A DNA stretch of 64,000 bases, taken from contig NZ_PREZ01000005.1 of NCBI RefSeq assembly GCF_002926065.1, forward strand, positions 310,001 to 374,000. The letters are read 5' to 3'. The notes under the pieces are model-generated. The model did no database searches. It was not told where the DNA came from and saw only the letters and a program-made list of their open reading frames with translations. Source of the DNA: Jeotgalibacillus proteolyticus (GTDB lineage: Bacteria; Bacillota; Bacilli; Bacillales; Jeotgalibacillaceae). Of the stretch, positions 44,778 to 52,974 are shown one piece after another. The stretch's first letter is position 1; each line of letters starts with the position of its first letter. The position numbers and the translations under genes were made by a program.

Positions 44778-44810
44778 TCCATCACTCTTTCTCATTAAAA
44801 ATCTTTTTTA

Positions 44811-45003
44811 AAAAGAGGTTGAGACAAATGTATGTCCCAGCCTCTTTCGTCCGGTTCACTTCGCTTCAGGGGGCGCTTTCCGTGGGGCGGGGCTTAAGCT
44901 AACTTGCTTTCAGCAAGTGGATCTTAAGCTCCCGCTGCATCCCGCAGGAGTCACCCCCTTCCGCTCCGTTTACCTCACGTTTTTAAAATTATTCTTATGT
45001 TCC
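44811..45003 (+). repeat. Composite hairpin plus element A9, inside the amino-sugar operon
   Basis: Hairpin AAAGAGGTTGAGAC...GTCCCAGCCTCTTT (44811-44848), then A9 (44851-45003). Inner hairpin ACTTGC-TTTCA-GCAAGT; outer stem GCTTAAG/CTTAAGC, where both arms differ from the common GCTTGAG/CTCAAGC and still pair. It lies between the binding-protein gene and the permease genes, read toward the permeases. Confidence 0.88.
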
Positions 45004-45029
45004 AGATGCATTTCTTTTTCATCATGTAA

Positions 45030-46352
45030 TTATTGACGATACGAAGCTGCCGCTGATTCGGCTTCCTCTGTAAACTCTTCAGCAGTTATATTTCCAAGCA
45101 TAAGAGATAACAGGGCATTTCCGATTGGCGTTTCCAGGTCTGCACTCATTGGATGAGGCTTTTGATAAATTTGTACCTGCTCAGGATCATTAATCATTTC
45201 GTTTGCTTCTTTCAAATATTCAGGAACATTTTCATTCTCTGTTAAATCCACACCTGCAACGTTCATGATGGCTCCAGTGTGCTCAGAGAAAAGTTCTGCA
45301 TATTCTCTTGTGAAAACAAATTCAACAAAAGCTTCAGCAGCTTCTTTATTTTCAGCGTTTTCAGCAATTGCCAATGGACGAAGATCCGGCACAATCGCAT
45401 AAGGCTCTCCGGCATCCTGCATCGGCGATGGGATAAAGCCAAACTCAAGTCCATCCGGTACGTCATTTGCCATTTCATTTGGCAGCCAGAAGCCAACCGG
45501 TACAAAAGCATTTTGATGTAACAGGAAGTTCATTTGGGACTGGGTGTGATTTAAAGCACCAAGACCGGAATCAAAATAGCCTGCCTGCTGCATGCTTTCA
45601 ACCTTCTTCATTGTTTCAAGCACGACATCACTCGTCCATGCCCCTTCAGCTCCTGTAATGACATCATTCAGCAGTTCTTCGCCGCCTGCTGCGCCAAATG
45701 CAGGATATAGCATACCTCTCAGGAAGTAATAAGGATGCTGACCGCTTGTAACAAGTGGATCAATCCCTTCCTTATCCTGAATATCCCCCATTGAATTCAT
45801 AAAGCTGTCAAAGTCAGTCGGTACTTCAAAGCCTTCTTCTTCAAACCAGGCTTTATCATACCAGGTTCCCCACGTATCAAATACCAACGGAAGACTGAAA
45901 ATTTCGCCGTCATGACGATCCGGGTCCACAATAAAGTTATCCAATAAAGGCTCCCCATCCACTTCCATTCCTTCTACCAGCTCAGTTAAATTTGCCAGCT
46001 GGCCGTCTTCAATCATCTGCGTTTCACTTGAGCCCGCTCCGTCAATGTATACAACATCCGGCGGATTATCAGATACCCATCTGGACCTCATTTCATCATT
46101 AATATTCGGACCCTTGTGCTCGGTTATGGTTAAATCAGGGTATTCCTCTTTAAAATCAGCAATGACCTCATTCCACCACGAATCACCGTAGCCTCCTACA
46201 AAATATTGAATCTCAAGTTCTCCTGACATTCCTTCTCCGCCTGAATTTCCGTTGTCCCCGTCCCCTTCATCTGATGAACAGCCTGCAATCATTCCTGCCG
46301 AAAGTATGACTCCCCCTAAAAGCATGCTTGAGCTTTTCCAATACTTTTTCAA
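45030..46352 (-). CDS. ABC transporter substrate-binding lipoprotein for amino sugars
   Basis: 440 residues. Signal peptide MKKYWKSSSMLLGGVILSAG with lipobox IAGC, lipidated cysteine 25, then an acidic G/D/N-rich linker. Family 1 extracellular binding protein: NPPDVVYIDGAGSSETQMIE, FDTWGTWYDKAWFEEEGFEV, and a WLPNEMANDVPDGLEFG region, resembling N-acetylglucosamine/chitobiose-type binders. The neighbours (MurQ, kinase) point to MurNAc, GlcNAc or their disaccharide as ligand. Confidence 0.88.
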   Translation of the reverse strand: MKKYWKSSSMLLGGVILSAGMIAGCSSDEGDGDNGNSGGEGMSGELEIQYFVGGYGDSWWNEVIADFKEEYPDLTITEHKGPNINDEMRSRWVSDNPPDVVYIDGAGSSETQMIEDGQLANLTELVEGMEVDGEPLLDNFIVDPDRHDGEIFSLPLVFDTWGTWYDKAWFEEEGFEVPTDFDSFMNSMGDIQDKEGIDPLVTSGQHPYYFLRGMLYPAFGAAGGEELLNDVITGAEGAWTSDVVLETMKKVESMQQAGYFDSGLGALNHTQSQMNFLLHQNAFVPVGFWLPNEMANDVPDGLEFGFIPSPMQDAGEPYAIVPDLRPLAIAENAENKEAAEAFVEFVFTREYAELFSEHTGAIMNVAGVDLTENENVPEYLKEANEMINDPEQVQIYQKPHPMSADLETPIGNALLSLMLGNITAEEFTEEAESAAASYRQ

Positions 46353-46414
46353 AAAAATTGCCCCCTTTGTTTTAAAAGAATTATTTGAAAATCATTAGCT
46401 TATGTAATGATCAT

Positions 46415-47341
46415 TCACGACTTCAGGTCTTTACGGGTTTTTGCTAGCTGGATCGCATTTCTCATAAAGCCCTTACTTTCTTCTATGGCTTTTTGAGCCG
46501 CTTCTAAGGAAACGTCCGCTTCAATCATGACGATTGCCGGCTTTACTTTTTTCCCTGCAAGCATCAGCATTTCTTCCGCTTTTTCATAATTAGCTTCTGT
46601 AAGCTCCATAATGATTCTTTTCGCACGCTCCATCAGCTTATAATTACTGGCATGCACATCCACCATTAAATTCTCCTGCACCTTCCCCATCTTTACCATT
46701 GCTGCAGTGCTTAGCATATTTAAAATCATTTTATGGGCAGATGCTGCCTTCATCCTGGTGGAGCCGGTGAGTACTTCAGGCCCTACAACCGCTTCAATTT
46801 TGCAATCAGCAATTTTACTTATTAGCGCGTCTTTATTGCTTGAAAGTGCGATGGTATAGGCCCCTTTTTCCTTCGCAAGCTTTAATGCTCCAATCGCATA
46901 AGGTGTTCTTCCGCTTGCCGTAATACCTACAACGACGTCATTTGAAGTTATATTTTTCACCCGAAGATCGTCTGCTCCCTGTTCTTCCTGATCCTCAGAG
47001 CCCTCTACAGCAGTTCCGAACGCATGAATTCCTCCTGCCATTATGGGCTGAACCATCTCATGAGGCGTCATAAAGGTTGGAGGGCACTCCGAGGCATCAA
47101 TGTACGCAAGTCTGCCGCTCGTCCCTGCACCGCTGTAAAATAGCCGTCCTCCCTTTGAAAAAGCTTCAACGATCTTTTCCGTTGCATATGTGATTTGCGG
47201 AAGAACCTTTTCGACTGCAAAAGCAACCTTCTTATCCTCATTATTAATTACTGTCATAATATCCGCGATGTCCATTTGATCCAGCTTCATGCTGTTTTCA
47301 TTTCGCTGTTCTGTTACCAGTGCAGATAGATTGATTGTCAC
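46415..47341 (-). CDS. murQ: N-acetylmuramic acid 6-phosphate etherase
   Basis: 308 residues from a GTG at 47341, after GAAGGTGAT. It cleaves the lactyl ether of MurNAc-6-P to give GlcNAc-6-P and D-lactate. SIS-domain motifs: FYSGAGTSGRLAYIDASECP, with the catalytic Glu in ASECPP, and VVVGITASGRTPYAIGAL. A C-terminal helical domain with EANYEKAEEMLMLAGKKV is typical. It shows directly that the operon handles MurNAc rather than only GlcNAc. Confidence 0.95.
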   Translation of the reverse strand: MTINLSALVTEQRNENSMKLDQMDIADIMTVINNEDKKVAFAVEKVLPQITYATEKIVEAFSKGGRLFYSGAGTSGRLAYIDASECPPTFMTPHEMVQPIMAGGIHAFGTAVEGSEDQEEQGADDLRVKNITSNDVVVGITASGRTPYAIGALKLAKEKGAYTIALSSNKDALISKIADCKIEAVVGPEVLTGSTRMKAASAHKMILNMLSTAAMVKMGKVQENLMVDVHASNYKLMERAKRIIMELTEANYEKAEEMLMLAGKKVKPAIVMIEADVSLEAAQKAIEESKGFMRNAIQLAKTRKDLKS

Positions 47342-47377
47342 TCACATCACCTTCTTTTCTATTAGTCAAGGAATCCC

Positions 47378-48358
47378 TTATTCTTTGGAAGAATGCTTTT
47401 CCCTAAGCTGCTCCAATGCAATGAGAACTGCACCATTTAACGGGGAGCTGTAAGGCTCCTGGTATATACCGAGATTCTCTTTACCCAATTCATTTTTAAA
47501 CCGTTCTCTTATGATTTCAGAATGAGTAAAAATGGAGCCTGCTGTCGTAACAATGGTTTTTTCATTAAAGCCGTCATGCATGTTAAACAGGCTTTTCACA
47601 TGAAGAACAAGTTCATCCGCTGCGTTCTGTAAAATAGTCAGGGCAGCAGGATCCCCCCTGTCTGCAGCCTCGATGACAAGCTTCGCAAGCTTAGCGATGT
47701 CGTGTTTACCTGATTTTTTGCTGTATATGTATGAGATGAGTTCCGTTTCCCTGGTCATGTTAAGGTTTGTCAGAATCATAGAGCTTAAAATCGTTTTATC
47801 TGCCCTCTTATCATAAGTTCTTGTCAATCTATTTAAGGCTTGTAAACCGATTTGGTAGCCGCTGCCTTCGTCGCCTAAAATATGGCCCCAGCCCCCACTT
47901 GTAACAACCTCTTCCCTCCCTGTCAGTCCAATCGCATTGGAGCCGGTTCCTGATATAATAAGAATGCCTTCTTTTTCCTCGGGCTTAAGCGCTCCTTTTA
48001 TGGCGATATATAAGTCCGAACAAATCATGAGAGGCATATCCGGGTGAAACCCTGCCCTGTAAAGCGGTTCCGTTAAGGCCTGTAGAGCCATCGTTTCATC
48101 ATCTTGTCGTCCTACACCTGCTAATCCGCAGCATATGCTTTTTACCTCAGAGGGCAGTATGGATTCCTTTTGAAGGAACTCCAGCAGGGTGTTTGCAATA
48201 CGGCTGGCCATTTCTTTAAAGCCGATCGCCTGGGGATTTGTTCCTTCCCCAATAAGTGTAAAAGCAGGCTGGATAAGAGCTGGGTGGCTCTCATTTAGTT
48301 TACAAATGGAGTAAGCGGTTTTCGTTCCGCCCCCATCAACGCCAATTACATATCCCAT
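47378..48358 (-). CDS. BadF/BadG/BcrA-ATPase-type N-acetyl-amino-sugar kinase (MurK-like)
   Basis: 326 residues. The ASKHA phosphate motifs are clear: VIGVDGGGTKTAYSI (phosphate 1), SGTGSNAIGL (phosphate 2), and GGWGHILGDEGSGYQIGLQA, which is typical of N-acetylglucosamine kinases. Because import is by ABC transporter, the sugar arrives unphosphorylated and a kinase is needed before MurQ; PTS-type clusters of B. subtilis lack one. It may phosphorylate both MurNAc and GlcNAc, as MurK of Clostridium does. First gene of its operon, with GTGGAGG upstream. Confidence 0.9.
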   Translation of the reverse strand: MGYVIGVDGGGTKTAYSICKLNESHPALIQPAFTLIGEGTNPQAIGFKEMASRIANTLLEFLQKESILPSEVKSICCGLAGVGRQDDETMALQALTEPLYRAGFHPDMPLMICSDLYIAIKGALKPEEKEGILIISGTGSNAIGLTGREEVVTSGGWGHILGDEGSGYQIGLQALNRLTRTYDKRADKTILSSMILTNLNMTRETELISYIYSKKSGKHDIAKLAKLVIEAADRGDPAALTILQNAADELVLHVKSLFNMHDGFNEKTIVTTAGSIFTHSEIIRERFKNELGKENLGIYQEPYSSPLNGAVLIALEQLREKHSSKE

Positions 48359-48382
48359 CCTTTTCCTCCACTGTTTTTTTTA

Positions 48383-48455
48383 ATTATAATGTCGCTGATT
48401 TTTTATGTCAATATATTTCGAAAATACTGATATTTTATTTCAAAGGAAGTATAAT
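48383..48455. promoter_or_regulatory. Divergent promoters of the kinase operon and nagAB with shared operator
   Basis: Minus strand: -35 TTGACA (48406-48411), 17-base spacer, -10 TATAAT (48383-48388). Plus strand: -35 CTGATA (48427-48432), 17-base spacer, -10 TATAAT (48450-48455). Between and over the plus -35 lies the inverted repeat AAAATA-CTGA-TATTTT (48421-48436), preceded by TTTCGAAA. This is a plausible site for the MurR-type regulator. Confidence 0.8.
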
Positions 48456-48496
48456 TGGAGTTATTTAAAAATACATTAACAAAAGTGGGGATACTC

Positions 48497-49672
48497 ATGA
48501 GCAAAATAATTCTACTTAAACAGCTGATGATCTATTTAGAAAATGAAGAACTGTTATATGGTGATCTGCTTATTGAAGATGGGAAAATTATTAGGATTGC
48601 CGCTTCAATCAGCGAGCCTGCTGATCAGATTATTGATGCAAGTGGTGAAAAATGGACAGCAGTTCCCGGCTTCATCGATCTTCACATTCACGGTGCAGCA
48701 GGTCATGATGTGATGGACGCAACCTATGAAGCGATAGATGGAATTTCACGTGCGCTTCCGGCTGAGGGAACGACCAGCTTCTTAGCCACGACGATGACCC
48801 AATCAGAGGAAGCCATAACGAGAGCCGTATCAGCAGCCGGTAATTTCGGTAAAAAACAACCTGCTTCAGGACAAGCTGAAATGCTTGGAATTCATCTTGA
48901 AGGACCTTTTATTTCACCATCCAAAGCCGGGGCTCAGCCTTCAGCATTCATCACTCTCCCTTCCAACGGACTTTTTGATCAATGGCAAAAAGAAAGCGGA
49001 GGCATGATCCGTTTAACGACCTCAGCTCCTGAAATGGAAGGCGGACAGACTTTTATCAGCCACGTCAGCAATTCTGGCGTAACCGCTTCTATAGGCCATT
49101 CTGATGCAGCTTATTCAGAGGTGGAACAAGCTGTATCTAACGGAGCAAACCATGTTACTCACCTTTTTAATCAAATGAGCCCCCTGCATCACCGGGAGCC
49201 CGGTGTTGTTGGAGCAAGCTTTCTGCTGAACGAGCTTTCGGTTGAAATGATTGTAGACTTTGTACATATTGATCCAAATGCAGTGAAGCTTGCTTATCTT
49301 ACAAAAGGGGCAGACAGGACGATTCTTATCACTGATGCTATTCGGGCAAAAGGACTTCCCGATGGCAAATATGATCTAGGCGGCCAGGAGGTTTTTGTGA
49401 AAGATAAAGAAGCGAGACTGAGTGATGGCACACTTGCAGGCAGCATCTTAACCATGCAGGAAGCAGTTCTGAATATGCGCAAACTTATTGGCATTACGAT
49501 TAAAGAATTAGTCGCGATTACCTCAAAAAATGCAGCTAAGCAGATTGGCGTTTGGGACCGCAAAGGAAGCATTCAAGAAGGTAAGGATGCAGATATTGTA
49601 ATTGTATCCGAGCATTATGATGTTGTTTTAACCATTTGCAGGGGGGAAATAACCTTTACAAAGGAGGAGTAG
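48497..49672 (+). CDS. nagA: N-acetylglucosamine-6-phosphate deacetylase
   Basis: 391 residues from the ATG at 48497 (GTGGGGA upstream); the frame extends back to 48455 but overlaps the promoter -10. Amidohydrolase metal ligands: FIDLHIHGAAGHD, GIHLEGPF (Glu), SIGHSDA, THLFNQMSPLHHREPG and ILITDAIRA (catalytic Asp). It makes glucosamine-6-P from the MurQ product. Two bases before the nagB start. Confidence 0.95.
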   Translation: MSKIILLKQLMIYLENEELLYGDLLIEDGKIIRIAASISEPADQIIDASGEKWTAVPGFIDLHIHGAAGHDVMDATYEAIDGISRALPAEGTTSFLATTMTQSEEAITRAVSAAGNFGKKQPASGQAEMLGIHLEGPFISPSKAGAQPSAFITLPSNGLFDQWQKESGGMIRLTTSAPEMEGGQTFISHVSNSGVTASIGHSDAAYSEVEQAVSNGANHVTHLFNQMSPLHHREPGVVGASFLLNELSVEMIVDFVHIDPNAVKLAYLTKGADRTILITDAIRAKGLPDGKYDLGGQEVFVKDKEARLSDGTLAGSILTMQEAVLNMRKLIGITIKELVAITSKNAAKQIGVWDRKGSIQEGKDADIVIVSEHYDVVLTICRGEITFTKEE

Positions 49673-49674
49673 CC

Positions 49675-50436
49675 TTGAGAATTTTTGTTACGAAGAACTA
49701 TCAGGAGCTTAGCTATAAAGCAGCCGATATTGTAGAAGATTATTTAAAAAATTCATCCGCTGTTCTCGGGCTGGCAACAGGCAGTACGCCTATGGGATTA
49801 TACCGGGAGCTCATTTCCCGCTATGAGAACAACGGTCTGTCGTTTCAGAATGTCCAGACGATTAACCTTGACGAATACATTGGACTTGATCGGAATCATT
49901 TGCAAAGCTACCACACGTTTATGAGAGAAAATTTCTTTTCCCATATCGATATCCCCTCTCATCAAACTCATATTCCAAACGGTCTGGCGGAGCCGCTTGA
50001 CGTTGAATGCAGCCGATATGAAAAACTTATCAATGAAATCGGTCCTCCAGACGTTCAAGTACTCGGGATTGGTGAAAACGGACATATCGGCTTTAATGAA
50101 CCTGGAAGCAAATTCTCAAGTGAAACCCATGTTATTCAGCTGGCTTCCTCTACCAGAAAAGCAAATGCCCGCTTTTTTGATTCGGTGGATCAGGTACCAA
50201 CACATGCCATTACGATGGGGATTAAATCGATCCTAAAAAGCAGACAAATTCTTCTTTTGGCTTCAGGAACTAAAAAGGCAGCAGCAATTAAACGCCTATT
50301 AGACGGCGGCATTGATGAAAAATTTCCTGCCTCCGCTCTCCTGCAGCACTCAGACGTTGTTCTCATTGCAGACAGAGAAGCCTGGTCTGAAGTAAGTTCG
50401 TCATCTGAAACCATCTTTAATGTAGAATACCTTTAA
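49675..50436 (+). CDS. nagB: Glucosamine-6-phosphate deaminase
   Basis: 253 residues from a TTG at 49675, with AAGGAGG seven bases upstream; the longer frame overlaps nagA. It converts glucosamine-6-P to fructose-6-P and ammonia. Motifs: LATGSTPMGLYREL (phosphate site), TINLDEYIGLD (catalytic Asp), GIGENGHIGFNEPG (His/Glu ring-opening pair). It completes the path into glycolysis. A strong terminator follows. Confidence 0.95.
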   Translation: MRIFVTKNYQELSYKAADIVEDYLKNSSAVLGLATGSTPMGLYRELISRYENNGLSFQNVQTINLDEYIGLDRNHLQSYHTFMRENFFSHIDIPSHQTHIPNGLAEPLDVECSRYEKLINEIGPPDVQVLGIGENGHIGFNEPGSKFSSETHVIQLASSTRKANARFFDSVDQVPTHAITMGIKSILKSRQILLLASGTKKAAAIKRLLDGGIDEKFPASALLQHSDVVLIADREAWSEVSSSSETIFNVEYL

Positions 50437-50440
50437 CCAG

Positions 50441-50473
50441 CAGGACATTTTCTCTTGAAAATGTCCTGTTTTT
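50441..50473 (+). terminator. Terminator of nagAB
   Basis: CAGGACATTTTC and GAAAATGTCCTG pair around TCTT, then TTTTTG. Confidence 0.92.
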
Positions 50474-50565
50474 GTTGATGATAATCACCCAATCACTCAT
50501 GCAATTTCATCATAGGATATAAAAGATGTTTAAGACATCTAAGATTCTTCATGGAGGTGATCTTT

Positions 50566-50709
50566 ATGTGGGGATACGGCGGAGGATACGGCGGCGGCTG
50601 TGGAGGCCACGGCGGATACGGAGGCTATGGCTACCGTGGAGGCTTTGCGCTGATCGTAGTTTTATTTATTCTTTTGATTATTATTGGTGCTTCATTTTGC
50701 AAGTATTAA
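50566..50709 (+). CDS. YjcZ-family small sporulation protein
   Basis: 47 residues. A glycine/tyrosine-rich N-terminus ([17 protein letters not shown] and on) is followed by one transmembrane helix, [18 protein letters not shown], the hallmark of YjcZ-type peptides of spore formers. TGGAGGTGATC precedes the ATG at ideal distance. Function in the family is poorly known; it is usually made late in sporulation in a membrane or coat location. It stands alone, with a terminator 50 bases later. It is the best single sign that the host forms endospores. Confidence 0.88.
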   Translation: MWGYGGGYGGGCGGHGGYGGYGYRGGFALIVVLFILLIIIGASFCKY

Positions 50710-50757
50710 TTAAATACTCTTCTCCTTTTGCTGCAGCACAGCAGATTGGGGTTTAAC

Positions 50758-50789
50758 AAAAAAAAGAAGCCGGATTGGCTTCTTTTTTA
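50758..50789. terminator. Bidirectional terminator
   Basis: AAAAAGAAGCC and GGCTTCTTTTT pair around GGATT. It lies between the YjcZ gene and the convergent ThrE-like pair. Confidence 0.9.
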
Positions 50790-50801
50790 ATTTCCATCCA
50801 G

Positions 50802-51245
50802 TTAACCGATTCTCTTCAGCCTGCTTTGCTTTAACAGCTGATTGACGACCTCTGAAAAGACAATGCCCATCGCAATGGAGCCCGAAATCATAAAGGCCTT
50901 GGCCGCCAAAGAAAGTGCAGTAATATAGTCATTTGTTACAAAGTTTCGCATGGCATTATAGGCCATTCCTCCAGGAACAAGCGGGATAATGCCTGCCACA
51001 ATATAAATGATAATAGGCGCTTTATATACTTTTGCATAGACCTGGCTAACAATGGCGATTAAAAATGCTGCCGCCACAGTAGCCGGCACCTCATCAACCC
51101 CCTGAGCGGTTATGAGAATATAGGTCATCCAGCCAAGCATGCCGACAAACCCGCATTTCCACAAAGACTCCTTCGGGGCATTAAAAATAATACCAAAACC
51201 CATAGCTGCTATAAAACTGGTGATCAGCTGGATCAACATCGCCAT
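50802..51245 (-). CDS. Threonine/serine exporter, small subunit (ThrE_2/YjjB-like)
   Basis: 147 residues with four or five hydrophobic segments; the marker APIIIYIVAGIIPLVPGGMAYNAM is the pore-like motif shared with the large subunit and with full-length ThrE. It functions with the gene 30 bases upstream as a split ThrE-type exporter of small amino or organic acids across the membrane. Ends LKQSRLKRIG. Confidence 0.88.
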   Translation of the reverse strand: MAMLIQLITSFIAAMGFGIIFNAPKESLWKCGFVGMLGWMTYILITAQGVDEVPATVAAAFLIAIVSQVYAKVYKAPIIIYIVAGIIPLVPGGMAYNAMRNFVTNDYITALSLAAKAFMISGSIAMGIVFSEVVNQLLKQSRLKRIG

Positions 51246-51274
51246 TTACTTTCCTCTTTTCAACAAATGCTTTT

Positions 51275-52042
51275 TTATAAAAAGGTCACAACCACTGCGA
51301 TACCAGAGCCGATGGCAAAAGCAGTTAAAAAGGCTTCCGCTCCTTTTGAAAGGCCTGATATTAAATGGCCTGCCATCAAGTCCCGCACAGCATTCGTAAT
51401 TAAAAGACCAGGCACAAGCGGCATAACGGAGCCGATAATGATCTTATCGAGTTCCTGGCCAATTCCAAGCTGGATAAATAATAATGCAAGCAGCCCGATA
51501 ATGAAAGAAGCCATAAATTCAGCAAAAAATTTGATCGATATAAGCTGTTGAAAATACACTACGCTCATAAACCCGATTCCTCCGGTTATAACGGCAGGGA
51601 TAAAATCCGCAGTGCTTCCCTGGAACATGAGTAAAAAACAGCCGCTTGCAATGGAAGCAGCACCAATTCTGATCTTAAGAGAATATGTTTCTTCAGATCG
51701 GTCAATTTGCTTTAAGATTCGATACGCCTGCGGTACGTCGAGCTCCCCATTGGAGATGCGTCTGGAGGTGCTGTTAACAAGCATTACTTTTTTCAGATCT
51801 GTGGTTCTATCTGAGATTCTCATTAGTTTTGTTTTGGTTGGTTCTTCTGTTTCGATGGAGAACATAATGCCGGTCGGGGTAACGTAGCTGTGTGATTCTT
51901 TGATGCCGTAAGAAGCAGCAATGCGCATCATTGTGTCTTCTACGCGATAGGTTTCGGCACCGCTTTCGAGCATGATTTTTCCGGCCAGTAGGCTAACGTC
52001 CATGATGTCGTATTGTTTTTCTATAGATTGTTCTAGGTTCAT
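51275..52042 (-). CDS. Threonine/serine exporter, large subunit (ThrE/YjjP-like, DUF1212)
   Basis: 255 residues from the ATG at 52042 with CCGGAG eight bases upstream; a longer frame to 52063 has no site. The soluble N-terminal half has SGAETYRVEDTMMRIAASYG and SYVTPTGIMFSIE, with the YRVE motif of the family; the C-terminal half has five hydrophobic segments and IIIGSVMPLVPGLLITNAVR. Substrate not determined. The first ~70 codons are A/C-rich compared with the rest, adjacent to the nested repeats at 52195-52402. Confidence 0.88.
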   Translation of the reverse strand: MNLEQSIEKQYDIMDVSLLAGKIMLESGAETYRVEDTMMRIAASYGIKESHSYVTPTGIMFSIETEEPTKTKLMRISDRTTDLKKVMLVNSTSRRISNGELDVPQAYRILKQIDRSEETYSLKIRIGAASIASGCFLLMFQGSTADFIPAVITGGIGFMSVVYFQQLISIKFFAEFMASFIIGLLALLFIQLGIGQELDKIIIGSVMPLVPGLLITNAVRDLMAGHLISGLSKGAEAFLTAFAIGSGIAVVVTFL

Positions 52043-52194
52043 TTTGATCGCTCCGGCTTTCATCTTCTTTTCTATGGTTCAGTGTATCATGAGGGGTTGG
52101 GGTTGAGGGTGTTTTTTGCGTTAATTTGGTAAAGGGGGATTTTGTAAGCTTTATGTATCTTGGAATGTAATTAAGTTTAGGGTTCTTAATGTGG

Positions 52195-52402
52195 CGTGTT
52201 GATTTCCGTTTTAGGGGGATGCTTTCCGCAGGACGGGGCTTAAGCTAACTTGCTAGCGCAAGTGGATCTCAAGCTCCCGTTTCATCCTGCAGGGGGCATG
52301 CTTTCCACGGGGCGGGGCTGAGCTAATTGGCTGCGCCAATGGATCTCAGCTTCCCCGCTTGATCCCGCAGGAGTCACCCACTTCCGCTTCAATCAACTCC
52401 TG
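52195..52402 (+). repeat. Two fused copies of element A (A10 and A11)
   Basis: A10 begins CGTGTTGATTTCCG and runs to CATCCTGCAGG; there the sequence restarts with GGGCATGCTTTCCACGGGGCG (A11) and ends CTTCAATCAACTCCTG. A10 hairpin: ACTTGC-TAGC-GCAAGT. A11 hairpin: ATTGGC-TGC-GCCAAT with outer stem GGCTGAG/CTCAGC, both arms altered together. The rest of 52043-52574 shows no gene. Confidence 0.88.
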
Positions 52403-52574
52403 ATAATTCATTTGCTGCTTTAATTTAGAGGGTTATGAGTTTTTTCACTTCCATTAATCTCTGAGATATTTATTTGATCCTGCTCCATATATTTTCTCTT
52501 TAATTTGGATAATTATTCAAAATAACTTTTAAGAAAGTTTTTAAAGGGCATAGCTTGACCAAGAGGTGTTAAAT

Positions 52575-52767
52575 ATGGAAAATATGACAAATTGTTTACT
52601 CATCTATTACTGACGGGATTGCTATGGTGCAATACGCAATGGACGAAAAGACAGTAACAGAAGCAGATCAGATTGTGCTAGAGAATGCAATTCAGCTGGC
52701 GGCGCTTGACTTCCATGCATGGGAAGTGGAAATAATGAATGAATTTCTTAAAAATTTTTATTTATGA
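52575..52767 (+). pseudogene. Frameshifted small gene of unknown function
   Basis: AAGAGGTGTTAAAT precedes ATG-GAA-AAT-ATG-A, after which the frame hits a stop thirteen codons in. Shifting frame by one base gives an open continuation, QIVYSSITDGIAMVQYAMDE, that runs through LENAIQLAALDFHAWEVE to a stop at 52767, about 65 residues in all. One missing or extra base near 52585-52590 explains it. The protein family is not recognised. Its 3' end overlaps the convergent DUF6440 gene by 20 bases. A start at the internal ATG 52624 (47 residues) is possible but lacks a ribosome site. Confidence 0.55.
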
Positions 52768-52936
52768 TTACATCTCCGTTTTCATCTAACAACGGAGTAA
52801 GCCCCCCGCCTCCTGAGGTAATCCAGGAATGAAGATAGTGAACACCCGTTTCTTTGTCAATCAAAACCGTCAATTGCGTATTTGAAAAGTATTCTGAGGA
52901 TTTTACGTGAAAGCGCCCTTCTTCTTTTTTAAACAT
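52748..52936 (-). CDS. DUF6440 family small protein
   Basis: 62 residues. The pattern LTVLIDKETGVHYLHSW, then SGGGGLTPLLDENGDVI, is the core of DUF6440, small proteins with the shared VDKxTGVxY...GGLTPLLD motif; function unknown. AAGGAGG lies seven bases before the ATG. It starts 38 bases after the ABC permease gene on the same strand and could be the last gene of that operon. Confidence 0.82.
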   Translation of the reverse strand: MFKKEEGRFHVKSSEYFSNTQLTVLIDKETGVHYLHSWITSGGGGLTPLLDENGDVIINKNF

Positions 52937-52974
52937 TTTTAGTCCTCCTTTTATTATTAAAGTTAACTTCTTCT

